DNA of 64,000 nt from Metridium senile (GCA_949775045.1 OX459108.1:4704461-4768460); one strand, 5' to 3'. Positions 47,602-59,539 are shown, numbered from the stretch's first letter. Notes: generated from the sequence alone by a model not told the origin. Numbers and translations: made by a program.

Positions 47602-47793
47602 TATCAGTCCTTGGGATACTGCAAAACGATGCCTCGATGGAAAACCTCGATGGAAAACCTCAATGAATCGTATAAGAGTACACAGGAGGCCCCAAGACCA
47701 AAAGACAAAAGGAGACAAGGAAGGACATTCCTCGTGGGAGAACTCAACTGCCTCTATGGTCTTCCGATAAGTGCAGTTATTTTAGTTGATTGA
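47602..47793 (+). pseudogene. Integrase-like ORF, part right of hAT insertion
   Basis: It continues the frame set broken at 42929. It reads SLGYCKTMPRWKTSMENLNE, then KRRQGRTFLVGELNCLYGLP and ISAVILVD before TGA at 47791. GRTFLVGELNCLYGLPIS resembles the GRPxxxIxxEQLxxLLxLxF segment before an HTH and integrase core. A short duplicated word (GATGGAAAACCTC) near 47634 is present. It was already degenerate before insertion, since the two halves do not join cleanly in one frame. Confidence 0.35.
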
Positions 47794-47796
47794 TTT

Positions 47797-48148
47797 TCAG
47801 TTGACCTGTCAACAGACTATTAATTCAACTAATTACATTTTTTTTACATCATCGTTTGATGTGCTAAATGGTTGTTTGTACAAATAGACTTACCAAATTA
47901 GGAAATACTGTATTTTTGTACTTATTTGTTTCACAATCACTTGATCAAAAAAACTTATCTTGCATATAAAACTGGACATATACATGGCATACAGAGGTAG
48001 GTACATCATCTGATATCATTTGCGAGAAAGAAGTTATTCTGTATACACTAGTAATTCGCTGTTCTGACCTGACATTTTGCGATGGCGAGTTTCAAAGTAA
48101 ATCTCGTGGATTATTACTCTGATGAAAATTCTGTAAGTGACGAAACAT
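47797..48148. other. Spacer with one possible first exon
   Basis: ATG at 48082 in GCGATGG context opens a 17-codon piece (MASFKVNLVDYYSDENS) ending at 48132 directly before GTAAGT. It could be the first exon of a gene now disrupted by hAT-derived sequence. Nothing else was recognised. Confidence 0.3.
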
Positions 48149-48928
48149 ACCCACTCAAGGAAATTTCCATGCATTCCTAGCATTTAAAGTTGACAGTGGT
48201 GACAAAGTCTTAGCAGAAACTCTCCAAAATTCGAGAAATGCAACTTATTTCTTAAAAACAATACAAAATAAGACGATCACAACTGTTGGCAAATACATCT
48301 TAAATAATTTATCAAATGAAATCCTAGACAACAAATATTTTGCCATTCTTGCAGACAAGGCTGTTGACATCTCAAATCCACAAAAAAATTTCCATAGTCA
48401 TCAGATTGTTGGATGCCTCTAACACCATCAGAGAAGAGTTTATTGGTTATTATCTTTGCAAAAAGGGTTAACTGGAGAAGCCATTATAACATAATTCTAG
48501 AAACTGTGAATGATTTAGTCAATGGATGGCTGTTTAGGCCAGTGCTAGAATGGTGCAGGAAGTATGGCTTGGCGGTTTAATGGAGCTACATCTCCTTATC
48601 AAGGAGAGGATGAGGACCAATGTTGAAAGGCCATTTATGTTAACTGCATGAATCATTGCCTAAACCTATGTGTGTCTGACACCTGCACCTTGCCACTAGT
48701 CAGAAACATGATGGGTGTCAGGGTTACCTGTTAAGAAAATTAATTAAGAAACGTATAGACCTATTACCACAAAGTAACCTCTGTGTGCTAATTGATGTCT
48801 ACAAGACTTGCTCGTATTCATAGAATTGTTGAGCTCCAACTACAACTCTTCTCTACAACTTGTTATGCACTGCAAGACATTTCTATGAAAAGGGGTGAAT
48901 ATGGTGACCTAGAGTGGAACATAACAGC
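48149..48928 (+). pseudogene. Decayed hAT transposase copy
   Basis: It aligns at nucleotide level with 44831-45640 of the intact transposase, from CAAGGAAATTTCCA...GTTGACAGTGGTGAC to ATGGTGACCT...TGGAACAT. Several small indels (for example at the equivalents of the AADIS and LNHRLN segments) and stops break the frame. Neither terminal inverted repeat is present. Divergence is moderate, so it is an older relative, not a fresh deletion of the neighbouring element. Confidence 0.85.
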
Positions 48929-48945
48929 CGGTTAAGTTGCCTAGG

Positions 48946-49235
48946 CCTGAATGAGGAAAACATCACAGCAGATGATATCAGCAAACGAGTGAAGGGGAAA
49001 ACAATTGGTAAAAAAGCCCTTAAATTGCTTCGGCAACTCTTTGACAAGAGGATGCTGAGTCAGATAGACTTTGGTATGTAATAATCAAGATTATTATGAC
49101 TTATGCAATCAGTGCAGAAGGAGTAAAGGACGGCCAAAAAAAATACATTTTGTAGATGACCACGATGGAGGACTTATCGAGATGTCTCAGTTAAATGCGG
49201 TGAGCGGTTCCGCCCATCAAATCATTCTAGTGGTA
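48946..49235 (+). other. Two unrecognised exon-like pieces
   Basis: Piece one reads NEENITADDISKRVKGKTIG, KKALKLLRQLFDKRMLSQID and ends at 49073 before GTATGT. Piece two, about 49090-49199, reads DYYDLCNQCRRSKGRPKKIH, then FVDDHDGGLIEMSQLNA before GTGAGC. Both have coding-like composition and donors; phases could not be joined with confidence. The family is unknown. Confidence 0.3.
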
Positions 49236-49412
49236 AATGACATAGATGCCTATATATTCTCAATTCAAACATAATGCAAGTTATAATTAACAGACTCTGT
49301 CGTTTAAGGTTTTTTTTTTTAATGAAATATATGTTTTCCAAATTTCGAGAGTGCCACATTACAAATTTTCAAATGTTGTATGAAAACCACTTTGGAAGTA
49401 GGTGTATATATA

Positions 49413-49520
49413 TTATTGAAGTAAACAAAATTAATAATATTTATTAATGTCTCTTGTTTATTATCCTTAATTTACTACTATTAGAATAGATTTTTAAGAG
49501 TGTTCTATTTCAATCTGTAA
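49413..49520. repeat. Dispersed repeat also at 13.69 kb
   Basis: TTGAAGTAAACAAAATTAAT and the following bases (TAATATTTATTAATGTCTCT...TTTACTACTATTA) match 13693-13800 with few changes. Confidence 0.75.
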
Positions 49521-50045
49521 TACTAACACCTTATTTCTGAAGAAAAACAACATAGCACTGTCTGTTCTACACGATAATTTTTTAATTTTACAACTTATAA
49601 TATATTTATTTCCTTCAATTACAGAAGTAATGTTAATGTTCATATATACACCACAAAGGTAGGCTGCATCACTGATAATTTTAATTCTTATATTTGCAAA
49701 AATTACCGTAAAGCTTGATGAGTGGTACAAACAAGAAATTCTTGGATGGCAATAAGAAAGAGGAAGATCAAACAGGATGATGAAATTTTCAGTGATGACT
49801 GTGTAGGCTTTACAAAAGACGGCAATATTCGTTTCTATAATTGATTAACACTCATCTTCAATTTTTGTTAGGTTTGTGATTTGTATGGGAAAGCTTTTAA
49901 GCAAAGTGCAACTACAACACTACTTCATTTCTTGGTGCTCATTTCGGACGAGTCTGAGAGTTACGAGATTCCTGCGAGAGCAAAGAAGCTGCCAAAGAAA
50001 CATGTTAAGGCGGGCAAAAACAAAAAAGCTGGAGAGAAACCAGTT
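49500..50045. repeat. About 540-bp duplicated block (left copy)
   Basis: Nearly identical to 51466-51995, with an extra partial copy at 51290-51465. It contains TTTTTGTTAG followed by an open frame VCDLYGKAFKQSATTTLLHF ... IPARAKKLPKKHVKAGKNKK, a Lys-rich exon-like piece. A shorter, more diverged copy is at 40412-40560. Confidence 0.8.
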
Positions 50046-50118
50046 AGAAGCTTAGACACAACCAAACTCCGCAAGGAAACTATGTGTGCTCAGTCGTCAG
50101 ACAACATGATATTACTTA

Positions 50119-50690
50119 ACCCTTAGACATATTATACCCTCTTCCTAAATAATTCGAAGCTAAATCACCGTACAATAACGCCATTCTTTTATGATCGGGC
50201 TTTTAGGATACTATATCTAGTTAAAGCTATAAACTTCCTCCAAATTCAGGTCTAAAAATCCACTGAGAGGCTGTCCTTGACATTCTAGTTTTGAGCTACG
50301 CCGTTCTTAAATAATTCGAAGCCAACATATTCACCTTTCTTACGTTATTTTATTTATAACTCAAAATACTACTCAGCCTTCAACATGTTATACGCCGTTC
50401 TTAAATAATACGAAGCCGAAATCCCCGTTCTTCAACAACATGATATTATTTATAGCCACAATCTAACTCTAAATACTACTCAGCCTTCAACATGTTATAC
50501 GCCTAAATACTACTTAACCCTTAGACATATTATACTCTTCCTAAATAATTCGAAGCTAAAATCACCGTACTTACGACTGAACCTTCAACATGTTATGCCT
50601 CGTTCTTAAATAACTCCACGCAAAAATCCCCGTTCTTATATGATATTACTTATAACTCAAAATACTACTCAGGGCTTAAAATAAGCATTT
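50119..50690. repeat. Degenerate repeats (CTTAAATAATTCGAAGC family)
   Basis: Successive units of roughly 55-75 bp contain CTTCAACATGTTATAC, GTTCTTAAATAATTCGAAGC, ATCACCGTAC and TGATATTACTTATAACTC. A shorter set recurs at 53730-53875. Confidence 0.65.
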
Positions 50691-51289
50691 ACTAGGCATC
50701 AGAGTCCAAATGAAAGTCCAGTCTATGTTTTATTTAAATCAGTAACTCCAAGAGACTTGAACTTTTACAAATGGGTGATAACATGGCATATTATGAACAT
50801 GATTACATGATTGATGAAAACAAATGGTCCTTCACTAACAGTATCTCCCTTCTTATTATAAAAATATAATTTTTAATCTATGCTATTAAATGTTTCATCA
50901 GTCAAACTCAACATCATCAAGCGGAATGCTACCACAGGGCAGGAATCCCAACGCAACATACGATCTACGCAATTGGAAGTAGGACTAAGACTTTGTACGT
51001 TCCATTAATATATGCATCGTCTTTTAATGTATGTATGGTTCTTGCATATTAATTATTGCACGAGAAGAACCGTTCGTAAAAGTAAATTTACTTTAAATAT
51101 CTATAATCATTGAAAGTGTACTATCCGGTGGTGACTACACTCATGTAGTTTTTATTTAATATTTGCTTTGGTATTGGTCACTATTAGGAATTAAAGAAAT
51201 ACCAGCCGACAAAATAGGAAAATGATGTCACTATCAATTATCCTCATTTCAAGATCTATGAAAAGTACATATGGCAATATATCATCATA

Positions 51290-51995
51290 TAACTGATAAT
51301 TTTAATTCTTATATTTGCAAAAAATTACCGTAAAGCTTGATGAGTGGTACAAACAAGAAATTATTGGATGGCAATAAGAAAGAGGAAGATCATACGGGAT
51401 GATGAAATTTTCAGTGATGACTGTGTAGGCTTTACAAAAGACGGCAATATTCGTTTCTTTCGCCAGTACTAACACCTTATTTCTGAAGAAAAACAACATA
51501 GCACTGTCTGTTCTACACGATAATTTTTTAATTTTACAACTTATAATATGTATTTATTTCCTTCAATTGCAGAAGTAATGTTAATGTTCATATAACCACA
51601 AAGGTAGGCTGCATCACTGATAATTTTAATTCTTATATTTGCAAAAATTACCGTAAAGCTTGATGAGTGGTACAAACAAGAAATTCTTGGATGGCAATAA
51701 GAAAGAGGAAGATCATACAGGATGATGAAATTTTCAGTGATGACTGTGTAGGCTTTACAAAAGACGGCAATATTCGTTTCTATAATTGATTAACACTCAT
51801 CTTCAATTTTTGTTAGGTTTGTGATTTGTATGGGAAAGCTTTTAAGCAAAGTGCAACTACAACACTACTTCATTTCTTGGTGCTCATTTCGGACGAGTCT
51901 GAGAGTTACGAGATTCCTGCGAGAGCAAAGAAGCTGCCAAAGAAACATGTTAAGGCAGGCAAAAACAAAAAAGCTGGAGAGAAACCAGTTAGACT
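51290..51995. repeat. About 540-bp duplicated block (right copy plus partial)
   Basis: The partial copy 51290-51465 is followed by the full copy 51466-51995, paralleling 49500-50045. The coding-like piece diverges after KPVR, where the right copy joins different downstream sequence shared with 41925-42075. Confidence 0.8.
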
Positions 51996-52439
51996 TTGAT
52001 TTGACAACTGAATACATATTTTTGGTAATATGATTAACACCTAAAACTATATAAACTGTCATGTTGTTGACTGCTTAGTTAGTCAGACAAGTTACAAGGT
52101 TGATGAGGTAAGAGCTCCATAGTTCGATTAAAACTCTTATATATGCTTCAGGCATTGTAAAGGTAGGCAATAGACATCAATGTTGTTATTTTAATTTATT
52201 AGATTTGAAATATCTATTTTACTTTAAGAAATAACATTACCGAACTTTGAAATACTAACTAACTTTTAATCTCCGCTTTTAGGAAACTGATGTCACTATC
52301 AATTATCATGATTTCAAGATCTCACCATCAAATATGACATGGGCAGTCTCTAACAAGCTGATGATGGCGTCGTTAATGATGAAGAAGAGAAAAGAGATAG
52401 AAAGGAAATGAAGAAAGAACCGAGTATATTAACACAAAT

Positions 52440-52612
52440 ATCTAAATCTCAAAATCTCAAAATGAGCAAGATCAGGATGATGAAGAACCACTTTTTGACA
52501 TGAAAGATATTTTCTTTAGAGGAAATATTTTGCCAAACACTGTAACCTCTAAAGCAATTAACATTGCCAAGTCTATAGTCAGTTCATCATTAGATCAAAT
52601 TTGTAAGTATTA
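52440..52612 (+). other. Unrecognised exon-like piece
   Basis: The frame reads SKSQNEQDQDDEEPLFDMKD, then IFFRGNILPNTVTSKAINIA and KSIVSSSLDQI, ending at a TTTGTAAGTAT donor. Coding-like, with no family recognised. Confidence 0.3.
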
Positions 52613-52689
52613 ATGAAAGGCAATATTAATATCTAACAAAACTTCTTTGTGATAATTCTTGTCTAACTAAATCCAATCCAATTTTATAT

Positions 52690-53105
52690 CACTTGACAGA
52701 TATTAGCATATAACAAAGGAATCCCAAGCCAGCATTTCACGAGATGTACCGTCGGTAAAGATTTCGAAGTGTGTCGCAAGCAAACAAAAATTAAAATATA
52801 TTCGATTATAACACAGGAATCCCAAGCCAAATTTCACGAGATGCACGAGATGTACCGTCGGTAAACATTTTCAGGGGTATCTCAAGCCAACAGAAAATGT
52901 ATTAGCATATAAAACAGGAATCCCAAGCCATTATTTCACGAGATGCACGAGATGTATCGTCGGTAAACATTTTCAGGGTTCTCTCAAGCCTACAGAAAAT
53001 GTATTAGCATATAACACAGGAATCCCAAGCCAACATTTCACGAGATGCACGAGATGTACGGTCGGTTAACATTTTCAGGGGTATCTCAAGCCAACAGAAA
53101 CTTAG
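52690..53105. repeat. About 95-bp tandem repeat, four copies
   Basis: Each unit contains ATTAGCATATAACACAGGAA, TCCCAAGCCA, TTTCACGAGATGCACGAGAT, GTACCGTCGGTAAACATTTT and CTCAAGCCAACAGAAA. The first copies are shorter or more diverged. Confidence 0.8.
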
Positions 53106-53394
53106 CAAAATGATGTCACTGTCCATTATCCTGATTTCAAGATCTATCAAAAGTACGTATGGCAATATATAATTATATAACAGTTATAACTTAGTGGAAA
53201 TTTATAAGTTGAAAAAATTAATGACATGCCTAGTTTTTTGGAAGAAATATATTATTGACTAACAAGATGTTACATAAACTTCCCTTTCTTTAACTGAATG
53301 TATCGCCGAGATTATAGAGCCAGTCTATACTTTTTCTCCTAGTATAGACCAAAAGCCGCTGACGAGAAACAAAATTCAGCTTTAAAAAGCGAGT

Positions 53395-53725
53395 GCCAAT
53401 CCACTCCTTCCCCAGTTGTACTACCCCCGAGTCACTCCTTCCCCAATGGTACTACCCCCGAGTCACTCCTCCCCCAGTGGTACTACCCCCGAGTCACTCC
53501 TCCCCCAGTGGTACTAACCCCAAGTCACTCCTCCCCCAGTGGTACTAACCCTGAGTCACTCCTCCCCCAGTGGTACTAACCCCGAGTCACTCCTCCCCCA
53601 GTGGTACTAACCCCAAGTCACTCCTCCTTTGTGGTAGCCCCCTGAGTCACTCCTCCCTCGTGGTAGCCCCCTGAGTCACTCCTCCCTCGTGGTAGCCCCC
53701 TGAGTCACTCCTCTCTCGTGGTAGC
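53395..53725. repeat. GC-rich minisatellite, about 30-bp units
   Basis: About eleven units contain GAGTCACTCCTCCCCCAGTG and GTACTAACCCC or a shorter GTAGCCCCCT variant at the right. Compositionally it stands out from the AT-rich surroundings. Confidence 0.85.
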
Positions 53726-53899
53726 TACGTTCTTATATGATATTATAACTCAAAATACTACTTAACCCTTTGACATATTATACCCTCTTCCTAAATAATT
53801 CGAAGCTAAAATCACCGTACTTACGACTTAACCTTCAACATGTTATGCCTCGTTGTTAAATAACTCCACGCAAAAAAGCTAGATTATTTGTTTTTTTGT

Positions 53900-54415
53900 A
53901 ATTAAACATAACGTGCCAGAATATGAAGATGACAAGTTGAAATTTGCTCGCTCCTCTGGCGGTAAATCACTTCTTTGCATGACAATTGTATCAAAGGTGT
54001 CAACTGTAAATGAAATGGATGTGAAAGAAGTGAAGTGAAGAACCAGACAACAGAAAGTATAGAGGATGAAATAACCATATGTATAGAAGATGATGGCATA
54101 TCAGATAATGAACTTGTAGATGTGAGCGTAAAAATGGTGGAAGAAGTGACCTCAAGCACACCAGTAAAAAAACTAAATATGGTATAAGCATTACAGAGTA
54201 CATCAATGGCTTAACTCCCAATGATGAAAACGAAAAGAAAGAAAGGTCCGACGGTACAATTCGTACCGTTTGTGCTTTCGTGAACAGAACGATCCAACTC
54301 AAAATTCAACATTTTTAAATAACACTTATCAATCTTACACAAATATGGTGTAAGCATTACCGAGTACATCAATGACTTAACTCCCCCTGATGAAAACGAC
54401 AAGAAAGAAAGGTGA
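53900..54415 (+). other. Duplicated exon-like pieces
   Basis: A piece near 53910-54040 reads PEYEDDKLKFARSSGGKSLL, then CMTIVSKVSTVNEMDVKEVK. The next (54033-54170) reads NQTTESIEDEITICIEDDGI, then SDNELVDVSVKMVEEVTSST. A third, KYGISITEYINGLTPNDENE plus KKERS near 54175-54246, is repeated at 54343-54412 as KYGVSITEYINDLTPPDEND plus KKER. Duplication with mostly conservative change suggests once-coding exons. The family is unknown. Confidence 0.35.
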
Positions 54416-54865
54416 TTTAACATTTGGTTGTTCTCATTTTAGTTTATAAGTATTTGGAGATAACTTATATTTTGAAAAAGTACATTACTAATTGAGAGGG
54501 AGGGGAAAAGAAGGGAGATCTATATACAATATGTTGTCATAATGGAAAATGCCAATTTCAATATTAAATTAATGAATAAATTAATTATCTCTTTACGAAT
54601 GTATGTATGTACGTTCGTGGTCCTGGTAAGTAAAAATGCTCTTATTGATGAATTAATTGCGTGGGTTATAAAACATACTTCAATATTACCCTAACTGTTA
54701 CGAGCCCGCGGGTAAACCCCTTGTTTTTGTTAAACTTTATGTACGAGTTGTTGAGGTTAGATACAAAGTCATATATTTTATGTGCATGGTATGGTGTACA
54801 CAAAAAGTTTTTGTTGATGCTTGTTTTAAACCGTTTGAATTAACTCTTAATTTATTTTTATTCAG

Positions 54866-55821
54866 ACCACCTCAAGGTGTCAGGTAAATATACTTTCTTT
54901 ATTTTTTAATACTGTCTTTTTATTATTATTCGTAACCCTTTACCCAGACCCTGAATAGAGTTAGTGCTTTACTTGTTACCTAAAATTTTCATAAGGCAAC
55001 TAGTGGGTTGTTTATTAACACAAACTGTTTAACAAATACATTGGAAAAATACTTGTTGTATATGATATATTTATTTGTTTATCCAGCAACACCAGCAGTT
55101 AGTCGAGATAATTTGACTTGCTTTATTTTATAACCATGGTTTTCTTTTTTTGTTTCTTTCGTTGTTGTTGTTGTTGTTGGCCAAATCCCTGAAAATAAAC
55201 ATGTTTAAGTGAAATATGAAGTGGGCTTTTGACTAACTGATCTTTGTTATTTTATTAAGCAACCCCCAAATCTCGAGGTAAATATAATTGCTTTATTTTA
55301 TAACCATGCTTTCCTTTTTGTTGTTGTTGTTGTTGTTGTTGTTATTCGTTATCCTTTACCCAAAGGGTGTTGTTATTTACAGCATTATTGTCGCCAACTT
55401 CTGGATGCAACCAAACGGTTATACGTTTTTTATAGCGATTTGACAGGTTTTTGCTTTTTTTTATTTCAGTCATCTGCAAGTATGAACGACTATTGGAAAG
55501 ACAAAGTAGTAAGTGATCTATTTTCACGTAATCCCTTTCGCGATTCCACGACAAGAATTGACACTTTATAAACTCCAAAGTCTAGAGGTAAATATAATTG
55601 CTTCATTTTGATACATAGTGATGTTATTCAGTCATGGCCTTTATATCCAGACCCTTAAGAGTGTTAGTTTTATATTTGGTATATAAGTTTCGCATTAAGC
55701 AACTAGTTTTCTTTTCTTTTTAACACACATTGTAATTATACTTGTTGTATGTGATATATGAAGTGGGTTTCTACTAACTCATATTTATTTTTTTATCCAG
55801 ATGTAACGACCGTCGCCCAAG
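54866..55821 (+). other. Series of diverged microexon units
   Basis: Short stretches bounded by TTATYCAG-type acceptors and GTAAAT donors: 54866-54883 (18 nt), 55087-55107 (21 nt, donor changed to ATAATT), 55260-55277 (18 nt) and 55801-55821 (21 nt). A further unit ending at 55587 has lost its acceptor AG. Read in phase 1 they encode HLKVS, TPAVSR, TPKSR and VTTVAQ. The flanking intron-like sequences are homologous to each other, so the units arose by tandem duplication. Confidence 0.45.
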
Positions 55822-57270
55822 GTAAATTGTCTTGCTTTTTTGTATAATCATGTTTTTTTGTTTTTGTTATTTGTTACCCTTTTCCCTGACCCTGTTAATT
55901 AGTAAGAATGTTTCACTTGGTGTATTAATCGTATTAATTCTCTTATTATTCAAACCATAGTTAATAGAGGGGACTAGTTATTAAGCCTTTTGTTGTATGT
56001 TTTTGTACACTTTTTTTCAAGCGTGACCCTGCACAACCTTTTGTTTTGCAATTATTTTAGCCATATTAGATTCGTCTGAGTGAGCAGACCAAAAATCATT
56101 ATTTTGGCTGTTGCTTCAAAATACTCAAAGATTTAGAACAAATATTACAATATTCCTTACAATAATATCATAGAAAAGGTTTATGCTGACTCATTTTGCA
56201 ATTTTGATTGGCCATAAAGAAAAAATTGTGCATGGTCGACACCGCTTCAACTTCACAATGCAAACAAAGAAGTACCGACAACAATAGGTTTTATAGCCAT
56301 TGCCCTCTATTAATTATGTTGAAACTTTCCAATACGGAAAGGTAAGAGAACTTTAGGGTTACTTAAGATGTAAGCTGTATTTTTTTATACATTTAGTGCA
56401 TTTCTTGCCAAGGTCCAAGGAGAGGCAAACGACTCTGCCTCTGAAGCGGACTCGTTGCAACTGGGAAGAAACTGTGACGACGCAAATCATGCGATTTGCC
56501 CATAAACACCGTAAGTATTACACCCCAATAACTACATTGACTAACTATCAGATATATCAAGTATTATACCTCTAACACTGATATAGAGTAGAGTAGATTG
56601 GCCATAAAGAAAAAAATTGTGCATGGTCGACACCGCTTAAACTTCGCAATGCAAACAAAGAAAGACAGACAACAATAGGTTTTATAGCCATTGCCCTCTA
56701 TTAATTATGTTGAAACTTTCCAATACGGAAAGGTAAGAGAACTTTAGGGTTACTTAAGATGTAAGCTGTATTTTTTTATACATTTAGTGCATTTCTTGCC
56801 AAGGTCCAAGGAGAGGCAAACGACTCTGCCTCTGAAGCGGACTCGTTGCAACTGGGAAGAAACTGTGACGACGCAAATCATGCGATTTGCCCATAAACAC
56901 CGTAAGTATTACACCCCAATAACTACATTGACTAACTATCAGATATATCAAGTATTATACCTCTAACACTGATATAGAGTAGAGTAGATTGGCCATAAAG
57001 AAAAAATTGTGCATGGTCGACACCGCTTCAACTCCGCAATGCAAACAAAGAAGTACCGACAACAATAGGTTTTATAACCATTCCCCTCTATTAACTATGT
57101 TCAAACTTTCCAATACGGAGAGGTAAGAAAACTTTAGGGTTACTTAATATATAAGCTGTATTTCTTTTATATAGTCAGTGCATTTTATGCCCCGCGGGAA
57201 GGAACCTAAGCAGACCACCTTGCCTGTGAAGAGGCGTAGGTGCTCGTGGGGCGAAGACGTGACCACATAA
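55801..57270 (+). CDS. Exon-array gene unit 0 (unrecognised)
   Basis: Exons proposed: 55801-55821, 56397-56510, 56788-56901 and 57179-57270. Acceptors are TTATCCAG, CATTTAG (twice) and TAGTCAG; donors are GTAAAT and GTAAGT (twice). All internal exons are multiples of three and enter and leave in phase 1, so they join in frame in any number. The 114-nt exons read HFLPRSKERQTTLPLKRTRC then NWEETVTTQIMRFAHKH. The terminal exon reads HFMPRGKEPKQTTLPVKRRR, CSWGEDVTT and stops at TAA where the other copies have CAA. After that stop the frame stays coding-like to 57393 (MLFANKLIEHLVKGKFVVKD, EYTYDEYVNKLKN). The product is short, basic and Thr/Lys/Arg-rich; function unknown. No initiator exon was identified. 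Confidence 0.4.
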
Positions 57271-58100
57271 ATCATGCTATTTGCTAACAAGCTCATAGAG
57301 CACCTTGTGAAAGGGAAGTTTGTTGTGAAAGACGAATACACATACGATGAGTATGTGAATAAGCTCAAGAATGTAAGAAAGAATGACAAATAATTTAATT
57401 GTTGCGTCAGTCAATGAATTCTATTTAGATAACTTATTATGAAGCCTCTTCCAATCATTTATAGTTTGAATGCAAGATTCATAAATGTACAAAAGAAATA
57501 TTTTGGTCATGACCCTCATGTTTATACATCAGCATAACTTTCACATAGAAACAAGTTTTCTTAGCATAATAAACATAAAAATGACAGGAAGTCATATTTC
57601 CTCTATGTAAAAAGTACTTATGGGTTAGCTTTACGGACTTTAAGAATCCATGCGAGTGAGGAAGTAGGGTTAGCCAATTTGATTGAAAGTTAAGTATTGG
57701 TGTGTTATTTTCTTTCCTTTGATTCAAGTGTTTTTAAATTTGTGCTATTATGATGATTTCAGGCTTCATAGTAAGTTATATTTTTAATGACTATGATCGT
57801 TTTGCGGTGTTCGCCGTTTGAGGCAGTACTACATTTATTATTAAATAATGTACCCAAAGAATATAAATAACTCATAGATACATTGATACAATTTGATACA
57901 TTGTGATTTTACTCAGTCATGGGCTTTATATCCAGACCCTTGAGAGTGTTAGTTTTATATTTGGTATATAAGTTTCACATTAAAGCAACTAGTCTGTTGT
58001 TTTTTAACACACATTGTGAAACAAACACGTTGTAATTATACTTGTTGTAGGTGATATATGAAGCGGGTTTCTACTAACTCATATTTATTTCTTTATCCAG

Positions 58101-59539
58101 TAACAACTGTAGCTCAAGGTAAATTGTCTTGCTTTATTGTATAATCATTTTTTTTTTTTTTTTTGTTATTCGTTACCCTTTTCCCTGACCCTGTTTATTA
58201 GTAAGAATGTTTCACTTGGTGTATTAATCGTATTAATTCTCTTATTATTCAAACCATAGTTAATACTTTTGTTGTATGTTTTTGTACACTTTTTTTCACA
58301 ACCTTTTGTTTTTGTACAATTATTTTAGCCATATTAGATTTGTCTGAGTGAGCAGACCAAAAATCATTATTTTGGCTGTTGCTTCAAAACACTCAAAGAT
58401 TTAGAACAAATATTACAATATTCCTTACAATAATATCATAGAAAAGGTTTATGCTGACTCATTTTGCAAATTTGATTGGCCATAAAGAAAAAAATTGTGC
58501 ATGGTCGACATCGCTTAAACTTCGCAATGCAAACAAAGAAAGACAGACAACAATAGGTTTTATAGCCATTGCCCTCTATTAATTATGTTGAAACTTTCCA
58601 ATACGGAAAGGTAAGAGAACTTTAGGGTTACTTAAGATGTAAGCTGTATTTTTTTATACATTTAGTGCATTTCTTGCCAAGGTCCAAGGAGAGGCAAACG
58701 ACTCTGCCTCTGAAGCGGACTCGTTGCAACTGGGAAGAAACTGTGACGACGCAAATCATGCGATTTGCCCATAAACACCGTAAGTATTACACCCCAATAA
58801 CTACATTGACTAACTATCAGATATATCAAGTATTATACCTCTAACACTGATATAGAGTAGAGTAGATTGGCCATAAAGAAAAAAATTGTGCATGGTCGAC
58901 ACCGCTTAAACTTCGCAATGCAAACAAAGAAAGACAGACAACAATAGGTTTTATAGCCATTGCCCTCTATTAATTATGTTGAAACTTTCCAATACGGAAA
59001 GGTAAGAGAACTTTAGGGTTACTTAAGATGTAAGCTGTATTTTTTTATACATTTAGTGCATTTCTTGCCAAGGTCCAAGGAGAGGCAAACGACTCTGCCT
59101 CTGAAGCGGACTCGTTGCAACTGGGAAGAAACTGTGACGACGCAAATCATGCGATTTGCCCATAAACACCGTAAGTATTACACCCCAATAACTACATTGA
59201 CTAACTATCAGATATATCAAGTATTATACCTCTAACACTGATATAGAGTAGAGTAGATTGGCCATAAAGAAAAAATTGTGCATGGTCGACACCGCTTCAA
59301 CTCCGCAATGCAAACAAAGAAGTACCGACAACAATAGGTTTTATAACCATTCCCCTCTATTAACTATGTTCAAACTTTCCAATACGGAGAGGTAAGAAAA
59401 CTTTAGGGTTACTTAATATATAAGCTGTATTTCTTTTATATAGTCAGTGCATTTTATGCCCCGCGGGAAGGAACCTAAGCAGACCACCTTGCCTGTGAAG
59501 AGGCGTAGGTGCTCGTGGGGCGAAGACGTGACCACATAA
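58101..59539 (+). CDS. Exon-array gene unit 1 (unrecognised)
   Basis: Exons proposed: 58101-58118 (microexon TTVAQ), 58666-58779, 59057-59170 and 59448-59539. The splice sites and phase-1 symmetry match the unit to the left, but the microexon is 18 instead of 21 nt. The two 114-nt exons are identical in peptide to those of the first unit, and the terminal exon carries the same TAA. The intron before the first 114-nt exon has lost a segment relative to the leftmost unit. Confidence 0.4.

Noticed and set aside
49494..49730. Minus-strand open frame of 78 codons (also present in the right copy at 51.3-51.5 kb)
   Set aside because: It lies opposite the better exon-like plus-strand signal; its conservation is explained by recent block duplication.
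53395..53725. CRISPR-like array
   Set aside because: Units are contiguous minisatellite copies without unique spacers, and the context is eukaryotic.
56285..56341. Additional 45-nt exon (TTTTATAG acceptor, GTAAGAG donor) in each sub-repeat
   Set aside because: In phase 1 it contains TAA, and the third sub-repeat has lost the acceptor AG; it does not fit the other exons.
57144..57389. Minus-strand 81-codon frame repeated in each 2,269-bp unit
   Set aside because: It is the antisense of the terminal exon and its tail; repeated only because the whole unit is repeated. The same holds for the 82- and 70-codon minus frames in each unit.
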